Source of the DNA: JBQCDV01 sp051960855
Lineage (GTDB): Bacteria > Actinomycetota > Actinomycetes > JAJZTN01
Assembly: GCA_051960855.1 (NCBI GenBank)
Contig: JBQCDV010000005.1
Coordinates: 1 to 12,317 of the forward strand
DNA length: 12,317 nt
Direction: 5' to 3'
A program made the translations under genes and the position numbers. Of the stretch, positions 6,536 through 12,317 are shown in pieces. The notes beneath the pieces are model-generated. The model had not been told where the DNA came from, did not search any database, and saw nothing but the letters and a program-made list of their open reading frames with translations. Position 1 is the stretch's first letter. Every line of letters begins with the position of its first letter.

Positions 6536-8260
6536 CTACCCAGCGATACCGCCGGAGGCACTTTCGGCTGCCGCCTCGCCCAGAGGCAGCATCGGGACGG
6601 TGAGCGTGACGACCGTGCCCCGGCCCGGCTGGGAGGCGACGTCGAGCTGGCCGCCTACCGCCGCCGCTCGCTCCCGCATTGTGTGCAGCCCGAGGTGGCC
6701 GGGCCGGGGTGCGGAGGGGTCGAAGCCGCGGCCGTCGTCGACGACCCTCGCGCGCAACACATTCGGGGCGTCGGTGACAGCGAGGTCGACCGTCACGCGG
6801 GAGGCGGCGGCGTGCTTGAGGGCGTTGTTGAGGGCTTCGAGGATGAGCCGGTAGAGATGCTCCTCGATCTCCGGTGCGAGCGGGAGGCGCTCAGCCATGG
6901 CGGTGACCTCGACGGGCACACCGGTGCGGGCGGTCATCGCCGCGGCCTGCTTGCGCACGGCCGCCACGAGTCCCTCCTCGGTCAGGGCGCCGGCTCGCAA
7001 CTCGAAGATCAGTGCGCGCATCTCGGCCAGCGCTCCCGCCGTCAGATCGCGCAGCGTCGCCACTTCGCCCGCGACCGCGCTGTCCGTCAGGCCCACGGCC
7101 TGTAAGTGACGCTCGGCGGCCCGGGCATGCAGCGTCATCGAGAACAGCGCCTGCGACACCGAGTCGTGCAGGTCCCTCGCCAACCGCTGGCGCTCGACGA
7201 GCCCGGCATGGGTCTCGGCCTCGCGGAGCAGGCGGGCGTTTTCGACGATGACCGCGGCCAGGTCCGAGGCCGCGTCGAGGAAGTCGATGTCGTCCTCGGG
7301 CAGCTCGGTCCCCGCCGGCAGGTAGATGTTCAGCGTGCCGACGTTGCGCTGTTTGGTGTCGAGCGGGAAGACGACGATGTCCTCCCAGCCAGCGTTCACC
7401 CAGTAGGGGTGCAACGGGGCATAGCCCGGATTCGCCAGCCCAGAGGTGCGGAAGCCGCGGACGACGGAGACCTGCTGCTCGTAGGTCGCCTGCCGCACGG
7501 GCGACACCACGCCCCGCTCCCACGCCTGGCGCATCGCCTCGCCGTAGCCCTCGCCCAGCCCGTGGGAGGCGAACAGCCGCACCACCCCCTGCTCCGGGTC
7601 GTCGAAGACCACGACTGAGCAGGCGAGCGCGTCCGTCGCCGACGACACGACGGCGGCGAGGCGGTCGAGGATGTCGCGCAGCGGCTGGTCGACGGTCATG
7701 GCCGCCGCGATGTCGGTGAAGGCGGAGATGCGGGCCTCGAGCCGTTCGAGCGCGAGCACCCGGTCGGTGGCATCGGTGACGATGTCGACGACGGCGACGA
7801 CCTCGCCCCCCGCGAACAGTGGCGCGAAGGTGACGTCCCAGTAGGTGTCGAGCCCGGGGATCCCGATGTGGTGAGCCGCCTGTCGCACGACGAGGCCGGC
7901 CAGCGCCTGGTCGAACAACGGCTGCACCGATCCCTCGTTGCCGGGGATGAGCTCGAAGATGTGCTTGCCGGGAGCCGTGTACTCCGGCCCGGCCCCGAAG
8001 TAGTGCTCGTAGAAGCCCGTCCACGTCTTGTTGCACCGCTGCAGCCGCATGTCCGTCCCGAAGACCGCGATCCCCATCGGGACCTGGTCGAAGAACACCT
8101 CGAGCAGCTGGGCCTCGAGCGGCAGGTCGCTCGCCCGCATCTGCTGGCTGACCTGCTGGAGGGGCATGGAGGTGCTGCGGAGGCGGGCGAGGGCCGCCGC
8201 GCCGGAGGCGCGAGTGGGGGCCGCGCCGGAGGCGCGAGTGGGGGCCGCGCCGTCGGTCAC
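6536..8260 (-). CDS. Soluble PAS-GAF histidine kinase (HisKA_3/NarL type)
   Basis: A 574-residue sensor kinase. Order of parts: a low-complexity N-terminus with two GAAPTRAS repeats (4-19), a PAS domain (about 52-165, containing VPMGIAVFGTD), a GAF domain (about 180-345), and a signalling helix leading to the HisKA_3 box RLARDLHDSVSQ with the phospho-accepting H365. The HATPase domain has N-box ALNNALKHA (N478, N479), G1 DDGRGFD (508-514) and G2 GHLGLHTMRER (521-531). No membrane helix is visible, so the kinase should be cytosolic. HisKA_3 kinases phosphorylate NarL/LuxR regulators, and such a regulator is the gene directly upstream, overlapping by 4 bases. I take the GTG at 8260 (GTGA overlap). 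A start at the ATG of MPLQQ (residue 32) is possible but lacks a ribosome binding site. The ligand is unknown; PAS and GAF often bind haem, flavin, small molecules or gases. Confidence 0.93.
   Translation of the reverse strand: MTDGAAPTRASGAAPTRASGAAALARLRSTSMPLQQVSQQMRASDLPLEAQLLEVFFDQVPMGIAVFGTDMRLQRCNKTWTGFYEHYFGAGPEYTAPGKHIFELIPGNEGSVQPLFDQALAGLVVRQAAHHIGIPGLDTYWDVTFAPLFAGGEVVAVVDIVTDATDRVLALERLEARISAFTDIAAAMTVDQPLRDILDRLAAVVSSATDALACSVVVFDDPEQGVVRLFASHGLGEGYGEAMRQAWERGVVSPVRQATYEQQVSVVRGFRTSGLANPGYAPLHPYWVNAGWEDIVVFPLDTKQRNVGTLNIYLPAGTELPEDDIDFLDAASDLAAVIVENARLLREAETHAGLVERQRLARDLHDSVSQALFSMTLHARAAERHLQAVGLTDSAVAGEVATLRDLTAGALAEMRALIFELRAGALTEEGLVAAVRKQAAAMTARTGVPVEVTAMAERLPLAPEIEEHLYRLILEALNNALKHAAASRVTVDLAVTDAPNVLRARVVDDGRGFDPSAPRPGHLGLHTMRERAAAVGGQLDVASQPGRGTVVTLTVPMLPLGEAAAESASGGIAG
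8204..8251 (-). repeat. Exact 24-bp tandem duplication at the start of the kinase gene
   Basis: Units 8204-8227 and 8228-8251 are identical over all 24 bases and encode GAAPTRAS twice (residues 4-19). Perfect identity suggests a recent slippage duplication. It sits in a low-complexity tail before the PAS domain, three codons after the proposed GTG start. Confidence 0.92.
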
Positions 8261-8931
8261 GCGGGCACCAGACCCTCGCGCACCGCCCAGAGCGCGGCCT
8301 GCGTCCGGCTGGCGAGGCCGAGCTTGGTCAGGATGTTGCTCACGTGGGTGCGGGCGGTGCGTTCGGTGACGCCGAGGTGCCGCCCGATCTGGCGGTTGGA
8401 GCTCCCCTGCGCGACGAGGACGAGGACCTCGCGCTCGCGGGGCGTGAGGGCGTCGACAGCGGAACGCGGGGCCCGCAGGGCAGCAGTGAGCGCTTTGGCG
8501 GCGGCCGGGTCGAGGTGCATCTCCCCGGCGGCCGCGGCGCGGACGGCGGCGGCTACCTCGTCGGCCTCCGCGTCCTTGAGCAGGTATCCGGTCGCGCCCG
8601 CCTCGAGCGCCGAACGCACGGTGGCCTCCTCGACAAAGGACGTCACCGCCACCACCTCCACCGCCGGCCACCGCCGCTTGATCTCGGCGGTCGCGGCGAC
8701 GCCGTCCAGGCGCGGCATCTGCAGGTCCATGAGAACGACGTCGGGAGTTGCCCCGCCGTTGGCCAGGACCGCGATCTCGTCCAGCGCAGCCTGTCCGTCG
8801 GCCGCCTCACCCACGACCGTCATGCCAGGCTCGGTCGCCAGGTAGGCCGACAGCCCCCGCCGCACCACAGTGTGGTCGTCGCAGAGAAAGACCCGGATGA
8901 CGTCGGCGTCGGGCGCGTCCGTGTGCTCCAC
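8257..8931 (-). CDS. NarL/FixJ-family response regulator with LuxR-type HTH
   Basis: A 224-residue two-domain regulator. The receiver has D18-D19 (FLCDDH), phospho-acceptor D69 (VVLMDLQMPRLDG), T97 (AVTSF) and K119 (YLLKDA). A linker leads to a LuxR-type helix-turn-helix (about 160-224: LTPREREVLVLVAQG, then IGRHLGVTERTARTHVSNI). It should bind DNA as a phosphorylated dimer and is the natural partner of the HisKA_3 kinase that follows with a 4-base overlap. The GTG at 8931 is the only plausible start in frame, because the 20 codons before it hold no ATG, GTG or TTG. No Shine-Dalgarno sequence is visible in front of it, so translation may rely on coupling to the sensor gene 59 bases upstream, or on a separate leaderless transcript. 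Likely targets include its own operon or the neighbouring ones; this is inference. Confidence 0.93.
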   Translation of the reverse strand: MEHTDAPDADVIRVFLCDDHTVVRRGLSAYLATEPGMTVVGEAADGQAALDEIAVLANGGATPDVVLMDLQMPRLDGVAATAEIKRRWPAVEVVAVTSFVEEATVRSALEAGATGYLLKDAEADEVAAAVRAAAAGEMHLDPAAAKALTAALRAPRSAVDALTPREREVLVLVAQGSSNRQIGRHLGVTERTARTHVSNILTKLGLASRTQAALWAVREGLVPA

Positions 8932-8990
8932 GGGCGCGAGTCTGCCGCAGCGTCGCGGCAGGGCCGAGCGGATTGGCGCGAAGTCACCGG

Positions 8991-9605
8991 TCAGCGGACG
9001 AGGCGACAGGCGCGAGCCAGAGCGAGGTCGAGCGCCGCCAGCCAGCGCAGCACCGTGGGAGCGACGAGGGCGGCGGCGACACCGACGGCCACGGCGAGAA
9101 GCGCGGCCGGGACCCCCGAGAGCGTCCACGAGCCGACATGCACCGCGGCATCGCCGAGGAAGGGTGCGTAGAGCGGATAGCCGACGCCGCCGAGCGCCAG
9201 GGACCACACCGTGAGCGCCAAGGTCCCGGTCACAGTGCCGACGGGCAGCAGCAGCACCAGGTACAGCACCGCCCGCCACGCCTCGGCGTCGGCGAGCTTG
9301 CGCCAGAAGCCGACGGGCGTGGCCGCAGCCGGACGCGGCGTCGCGGCGAGCAGGACACCGAGGCGCTTGCGCTCCAGGGAGGCAAGGCCGCGAGCCGCGA
9401 GCAGGGTGAGGACCAGCAGCGGCGTCCCTACGACGGTCACCGCGAGCCCGGCCGAGGCAGCGACCGCTGTGACGGCCAGAGAGAAGACGACCGGCCCCAG
9501 CACGAGGTCGGCGAGCAGGTGCAGGGTGCGCAGCAGGGTCACGCGCAGTTCAGGGCCGGTCCACACCCGAGCTGCCCGAACGCCGTTGGCGGTGGTGACG
9601 CTCAT
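8991..9605 (-). CDS. Stand-alone membrane 'putative sensor' domain protein (PF13796-like)
   Basis: A 204-residue membrane protein that looks like the putative-sensor domain usually fused to the N-terminus of actinomycete histidine kinases. Visible features are two close hydrophobic segments (about 34-72), the RGLASLERKRLGVLLA stretch (72-87), WRAVLYLVLLLPVGTV (110-125) starting the next helices, the YPLYAPF turn (143-149) and a last helix (about 164-187) with a short basic tail. No kinase, ATPase or output domain follows; the protein ends after RLVR. The ATG at 9605 has AGGAGG 4 bases upstream. It is the first gene of operon C, 59 bases before the response regulator. I infer that it supplies the membrane input that the soluble kinase lacks. 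The family assignment rests on pattern memory, not a search. Confidence 0.8.
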   Translation of the reverse strand: MSVTTANGVRAARVWTGPELRVTLLRTLHLLADLVLGPVVFSLAVTAVAASAGLAVTVVGTPLLVLTLLAARGLASLERKRLGVLLAATPRPAAATPVGFWRKLADAEAWRAVLYLVLLLPVGTVTGTLALTVWSLALGGVGYPLYAPFLGDAAVHVGSWTLSGVPAALLAVAVGVAAALVAPTVLRWLAALDLALARACRLVR

Positions 9606-9846
9606 CAGTCCTCCTCAGGACGCGCGACGAAGGCCGCGCTCACAGGCGCCCGGCGGACGCCGCGCGTGCCTGCACTGCGATCACCCTCGCGCGGCGGTCG
9701 GGCTCTGCCATCGGTTGGGCGACGGCCACCGAACGCGACGTGCGGACGAGGACGGATGGCGAGGGCGAGCTACGTCGTTCGTCGCGCCAGGACCGGAAGA
9801 TCCGCTCCTGGGGCCCGTCTGCACCGCAAGAAGGAGCGGTGCCACG

Positions 9847-9875
9847 GCAAGAACCAGACGGCTCTTGCAACCGTC
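9847..9875. promoter_or_regulatory. Two overlapping dyads in the divergent control region
   Basis: GCAAGA (9847-9852) pairs with TCTTGC (9863-9868), and GACGG (9857-9861) pairs with CCGTC (9871-9875). The two stems share bases and cannot form together. They could be overlapping operators or alternative RNA folds. TTGACG on the minus strand (9872-9877) resembles a -35 box for operon C, but no good -10 box follows it. Confidence 0.3.
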
Positions 9876-9904
9876 AAGCGAAACGCGCCCATCGTCCGAG
9901 AAAT

Positions 9905-9936
9905 GTGAGCCGTCTCACCCAGTGGGACGAGCCACT
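9905..9936. promoter_or_regulatory. Two adjacent dyads, candidate operators upstream of pckG
   Basis: GTGAG-N4-CTCAC (9905-9918) is followed 2 bases later by AGTGG-N6-CCACT (9921-9936). A possible -10 box TACCGT (TANNNT form, 9953-9958) lies downstream without a recognisable -35 box. This arrangement would place both dyads around -30 to -60, where activators usually bind. The promoter assignment is tentative. Confidence 0.35.
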
Positions 9937-9980
9937 TTCCTGGCAATCCCCCTACCGTGGGTCCACCCCGCAGGAGAGCC

Positions 9981-10001
9981 CGGGCGAGAGACCCTCGCCC
10001 G
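9981..10001 (+). promoter_or_regulatory. 8-bp GC-rich hairpin in the pckG leader
   Basis: CGGGCGAG and CTCGCCCG pair perfectly around a 5-base loop AGACC. The hairpin ends 94 bases before the pckG start codon, so it should be in the 5' untranslated region if the promoter is near 9953. No T-run follows, so it is not a classic terminator. It may be a structured leader element or affect transcript stability. Confidence 0.5.
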
Positions 10002-10036
10002 CGTCGTCGTACCAACTCCGCCCGACGTGCTGCGCG

Positions 10037-10062
10037 GGCGCCGACCGCGCTCGTCCGGCGCC
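10037..10062 (+). promoter_or_regulatory. Second hairpin in the pckG leader, 7-bp stem
   Basis: GGCGCCG (10037-10043) pairs with CGGCGCC (10056-10062) around a 12-base loop, with a further G-U pair possible outside. It ends 33 bases before the ATG, clear of the AAAGGGA ribosome binding site region (10080-10086). With the hairpin at 9981-10001 it gives the leader two stable stems in a row. Confidence 0.45.
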
Positions 10063-10095
10063 TCGCGTGGCCGATGGTGAAAGGGACTGACCGCC

Positions 10096-11982
10096 ATGAC
10101 CGCTCCCACCGCAGAACGCCCCAGCAGCGTCCCCGGCTCCCGCGGCGAAGCCGCCGGCTCTGACGCCCTCACCGTGACGCTGCCGACGCGCCACCAACGC
10201 CTCATCTCGTGGGTGCAGGAGGTCGCCGCGCTCACGACTCCTGACCAGGTCGTGTGGGTCGACGGCTCCGACGAGGAGTGGACGCGGCTGACCGACCAGC
10301 TCGTGGCGGCCGGCACGCTGGTGCGCCTGAACCCGGAGAAGAAGCCCAACTCCTTCTACGCGCGCACCGACCCCTCCGACGTCGCCCGCGTCGAGGGTCG
10401 CACCTTCATCTGCTCCCGCGAGGAGAAGGACGCTGGGCCCACCAACAACTGGATGGACCCGGCCGAGATGAAGGCCACGATGACCGAGCTCTACCGCGGG
10501 TGCATGCGCGGCCGGACGATGTACGTCATCCCCTTCTGCATGGGTCCGCTGGACGCGGACAAGCCGATGTTCGGCGTCGAGATCACCGACAGCGCCTATG
10601 TGGTGTGCTCGATGCGGATCATGGCGCGCATCGGCAAGGACGTGCTCGAGAGGATGGGCGAGGACGCGCCGTTCGTGCCCTGCCTGCACTCGGTCGGGGC
10701 ACCGCTGGAGCCGGGTCAGCAGGACGTGCCGTGGCCCTGCAGCGACACGAAGTACATCACCCAGTTCCCGGAGGAGCGGATGATCTGGAGCTACGGCTCC
10801 GGCTACGGCGGCAACTCCCTGCTCGGCAAGAAGTGCTACTCGCTGCGCATCGCCTCGGCGATGGGCCGCGACGAGGGTTGGCTCGCCGAGCACATGCTGA
10901 TCCTCAAGCTGACCTCTCCACAGGGAACGACGCACCACATCGCCGCGGCTTTCCCGTCGGCGTGCGGCAAGACGAACCTCGCGATGCTGGAGCCGACGAT
11001 CCCGGGCTGGAAGGTCCAGACGCTCGGTGACGACATCGCCTGGATGCGCTTCGGCGAGGACGGCCGGCTCTACGCCCTCAACCCGGAGTTCGGCCTCTTC
11101 GGCGTGGCGCCGGGCACGGGCTGGCACACCAACCCCAACGCAATGCGCACCATCGCCCAGGGCAACTCGATGTTCACCAACGTCGCCCTGACCGACGACG
11201 GGGACGTGTGGTGGGAGGGCATGACCGAGGAGCCGCCGGCGCACCTGACGGACTGGAAGGGCCGGGACTGGACGCCGGCCTCCGACGAGCCGGCTGCCCA
11301 TCCGAACTCGCGCTTCTGCACCCCGATCAAGCAGTGCCCCATTCTCGCGCCGGAGTACGACAGCCCGCAGGGGGTGCCGATCGACGCCATCCTCTTCGGC
11401 GGCCGGCGCCAGACAACGATCCCCCTGGTGACGGAGTCCCGCGACTGGGTGCACGGGGTGTTCCTCGGGGCGACGCTGTCCTCCGAGACCACGGCCGCGG
11501 CGACGGGCCAGGTCGGGGTGGTCCGGCGCGACCCCTTCGCGATGCTGCCGTTCATCGGCTACAACGCCGGTGACTACTTCGCCCACTGGATCAAGGTCGG
11601 CAAGTCCCATGACTCCGCGAAGCTGCCCAAGATCTTCTATGTCAACTGGTTCCGAAAGGGTGACGACGGCCGCTGGCTGTGGCCCGGCTTCGGCGAGAAC
11701 AGTCGCGTCCTGAAGTGGGTCATCGAGCGGATCGAGGGCACCGCCGCCGCCGTCGACACTCCCATCGGCCGGGTGCCGGCTCCCGGGTCGCTCGACGTTG
11801 ACGGGCTCGACCTGACCGAGGAGGACGTCGCTGCCGCCCTCGAGGTCAACCCCGAGGAGTGGCAGGCGGAGCTCCCGCAGATCACCGAGTGGTTCGAGAA
11901 GATCGGCGACTCGGTGCCCACCGTGCTGTGGACCGAGCTCGACGGTCTCAAGGCCCGGCTGGGCGAGACGTCGGCGGAGTAG
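10096..11982 (+). CDS. pckG: Phosphoenolpyruvate carboxykinase, GTP-dependent
   Basis: A 628-residue cytosolic enzyme that converts oxaloacetate and GTP to phosphoenolpyruvate, CO2 and GDP, the entry step of gluconeogenesis; in actinomycetes it can also run toward oxaloacetate. The GTP-type signature FPSACGKTN is present, with the reactive cysteine C290 and the P-loop lysine. Other family marks are GDDIAWM (311-317, metal-binding D312/D313), SYGSGYGGNSLLGKKCYSLR in the substrate region, NPEFGLFGVAPGT, and the nucleotide-site NWFRKGDDGRWLWPGFGENS. The length is close to the usual 600-620 residues, with about 15 extra N-terminal residues rich in S, A and G. The ATG at 10096 is preceded by AAAGGGA about 9-10 bases upstream. 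It is the only plus-strand gene, divergent from operon C and convergent with the hydrolase. All motifs are intact. Confidence 0.98.
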   Translation: MTAPTAERPSSVPGSRGEAAGSDALTVTLPTRHQRLISWVQEVAALTTPDQVVWVDGSDEEWTRLTDQLVAAGTLVRLNPEKKPNSFYARTDPSDVARVEGRTFICSREEKDAGPTNNWMDPAEMKATMTELYRGCMRGRTMYVIPFCMGPLDADKPMFGVEITDSAYVVCSMRIMARIGKDVLERMGEDAPFVPCLHSVGAPLEPGQQDVPWPCSDTKYITQFPEERMIWSYGSGYGGNSLLGKKCYSLRIASAMGRDEGWLAEHMLILKLTSPQGTTHHIAAAFPSACGKTNLAMLEPTIPGWKVQTLGDDIAWMRFGEDGRLYALNPEFGLFGVAPGTGWHTNPNAMRTIAQGNSMFTNVALTDDGDVWWEGMTEEPPAHLTDWKGRDWTPASDEPAAHPNSRFCTPIKQCPILAPEYDSPQGVPIDAILFGGRRQTTIPLVTESRDWVHGVFLGATLSSETTAAATGQVGVVRRDPFAMLPFIGYNAGDYFAHWIKVGKSHDSAKLPKIFYVNWFRKGDDGRWLWPGFGENSRVLKWVIERIEGTAAAVDTPIGRVPAPGSLDVDGLDLTEEDVAAALEVNPEEWQAELPQITEWFEKIGDSVPTVLWTELDGLKARLGETSAE

Positions 11983-12003
11983 GCGGTGGCGGAGTAGGCG
12001 GTG
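11974..12003 (+). repeat. Exact 15-bp tandem duplication covering the pckG stop codon
   Basis: GCGGAGTAGGCGGTG occurs at 11974-11988 and again at 11989-12003. The first copy holds the real stop codon TAG (11980-11982). The second puts an identical in-frame TAG 15 bases later, so readthrough would add only AVAE. It fills almost the whole 22-base gap to the convergent hydrolase gene, and no terminator hairpin is visible between the two genes. Confidence 0.9.
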
Positions 12004-12004
12004 G

Positions 12005-12317
12005 CTAGAGGAGCGACCGGCACCACGCGGTGACCCGCTGCAGCAGCCCCGCGTCCACCGCCTGCTTGATCTCCTGCTTGTACAGCCGGAGGGAGGCTGG
12101 CTTGGGCTGCCGCCGCAGCAGGTGGGACAGGTCGGGGGCCAGCCAGGTCTCGACCGGATGCTCCGGCGTCCCCGGCACCTCCGCTGCGATCACGGCCAGA
12201 TCCTCCGGCCGCGCCGGGCGGTCCGTGCTCCCCGGGGTGGCGGGCCACCGGCCCCGCCGGGCCCGCCGGGGCCCCCGCGGGTCGGGGGGGAGGGACACCC
12301 GGGGCCACATGGCAGTA
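12005..12317 (-). CDS. Alpha/beta hydrolase, C-terminal part (cut by window edge)
   Basis: About 103 codons of a gene that continues past the right edge. The well-formed part reads GSTDRPARPEDLAVIAAEVPG, then VETWLAPDLSHLLRR, then SLRLYKQEIKQAVDAGLLQRV and a final tryptophan-containing helix. This is the usual end of alpha/beta hydrolases of the serine aminopeptidase/dienelactone hydrolase type. The aspartate of GSTD (codon at 12221-12223) and the histidine of LSHLLR (12122-12124) are the likely acid and base of the catalytic triad, 33 residues apart; the nucleophile serine would be outside the window. Beyond about 12230 the translation turns into a proline/arginine-rich string unlike the family, in a stretch of extreme GC, so either the sequence has errors there or the gene is damaged. 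The true start is not visible; the ATG at 12310 is probably not it. Confidence 0.62.
   Translation of the reverse strand, partial: TAMWPRVSLPPDPRGPRRARRGRWPATPGSTDRPARPEDLAVIAAEVPGTPEHPVETWLAPDLSHLLRRQPKPASLRLYKQEIKQAVDAGLLQRVTAWCRSLL

Larger units (their letters stand above)
9606..10095. other. Divergent control region between operon C and pckG
   Basis: 490 bp separate the sensor gene (minus) from pckG (plus). No credible gene is seen: open frames here have third-position GC of only about 72-74 percent, far below the real genes. The part near 9606-9760 should hold the operon C promoter, but I see no clear -35/-10 pair. The 16-base element shared with the operon A upstream region is at 9769-9784. 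Overlapping dyads lie at 9847-9875, two adjacent dyads at 9905-9936, and two strong hairpins at 9981-10062. Confidence 0.6.

Noticed and set aside
9770..10015. Minus-strand frame of 81 codons upstream of operon C
   Set aside because: Third-position GC is near 72 percent over its last 40 codons, there is no good ribosome binding site and no recognisable domain, and it runs through the pckG leader hairpins.
9952..11610. A 552-codon minus-strand open frame opposite pckG
   Set aside because: It has no recognisable domain and mirrors the codon pattern of pckG, which is a certain gene on the other strand.
1..12317. CRISPR array, tRNA or rRNA genes, insertion sequence, prophage or attachment site
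   Set aside because: No regularly spaced repeats, no tRNA-like cloverleaf or rRNA sequence, no transposase or integrase motifs, and no flanking target duplications were seen.

Overview
The window is very GC-rich, its third codon positions are almost all G or C, it uses GTG starts often, and it is packed with ATGA/GTGA overlaps. This fits a high-GC actinomycete (Actinomycetota). The genus cannot be told from the sequence alone. Ten genes are supported: nine on the minus strand (one of them partial) and one, pckG, on the plus strand.

Layout, left to right. (A) Positions 77-3390 hold a minus-strand operon read from right to left: a small five-helix membrane protein, a receiver-only response regulator, a CPBP-family intramembrane protease and a DHA2-type MFS efflux pump. 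The first three are joined by 4-base stop/start overlaps. The pump starts 1 base after the protease stop and takes its Shine-Dalgarno sequence from the end of the protease gene. (B) Positions 3391-3562 are non-coding and hold a perfect 8-bp inverted repeat at the ribosome binding site of operon A, plus short direct repeats. (C) Positions 3563-9605 hold a second minus-strand operon, again read from right to left: a stand-alone membrane 'putative sensor' domain protein, a NarL/LuxR-type response regulator, a soluble PAS-GAF-HisKA_3 histidine kinase, a large FUSC-type membrane protein and a shikimate-kinase-like P-loop protein. (D) Positions 9606-10095 form a divergent 490-bp control region with several dyads and two strong hairpins in the pckG leader. 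(E) Positions 10096-11982 encode GTP-dependent phosphoenolpyruvate carboxykinase (pckG) on the plus strand. (F) Positions 12005-12317 hold the C-terminal end of an alpha/beta hydrolase, convergent with pckG and cut by the window edge.

How the genes may work together (inference). Operon C reads as a sensory module. The membrane sensor domain, normally fused to a kinase in this phylum, is a separate gene here, and the kinase next to it is soluble, so the two may form a split receptor that signals to the NarL-type regulator. The FUSC protein and the kinase-like protein would be outputs or co-regulated partners. Operon A has a receiver without an output domain and no kinase beside it, tied translationally to a membrane protease and an efflux pump. 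An exact 16-base match, GCTACGTCGTTCGTCG, lies upstream of both operons (3517-3532 and 9769-9784). It is the only sequence hint that the two are controlled together. pckG is an ordinary gluconeogenesis/anaplerosis gene with an unusually structured leader.
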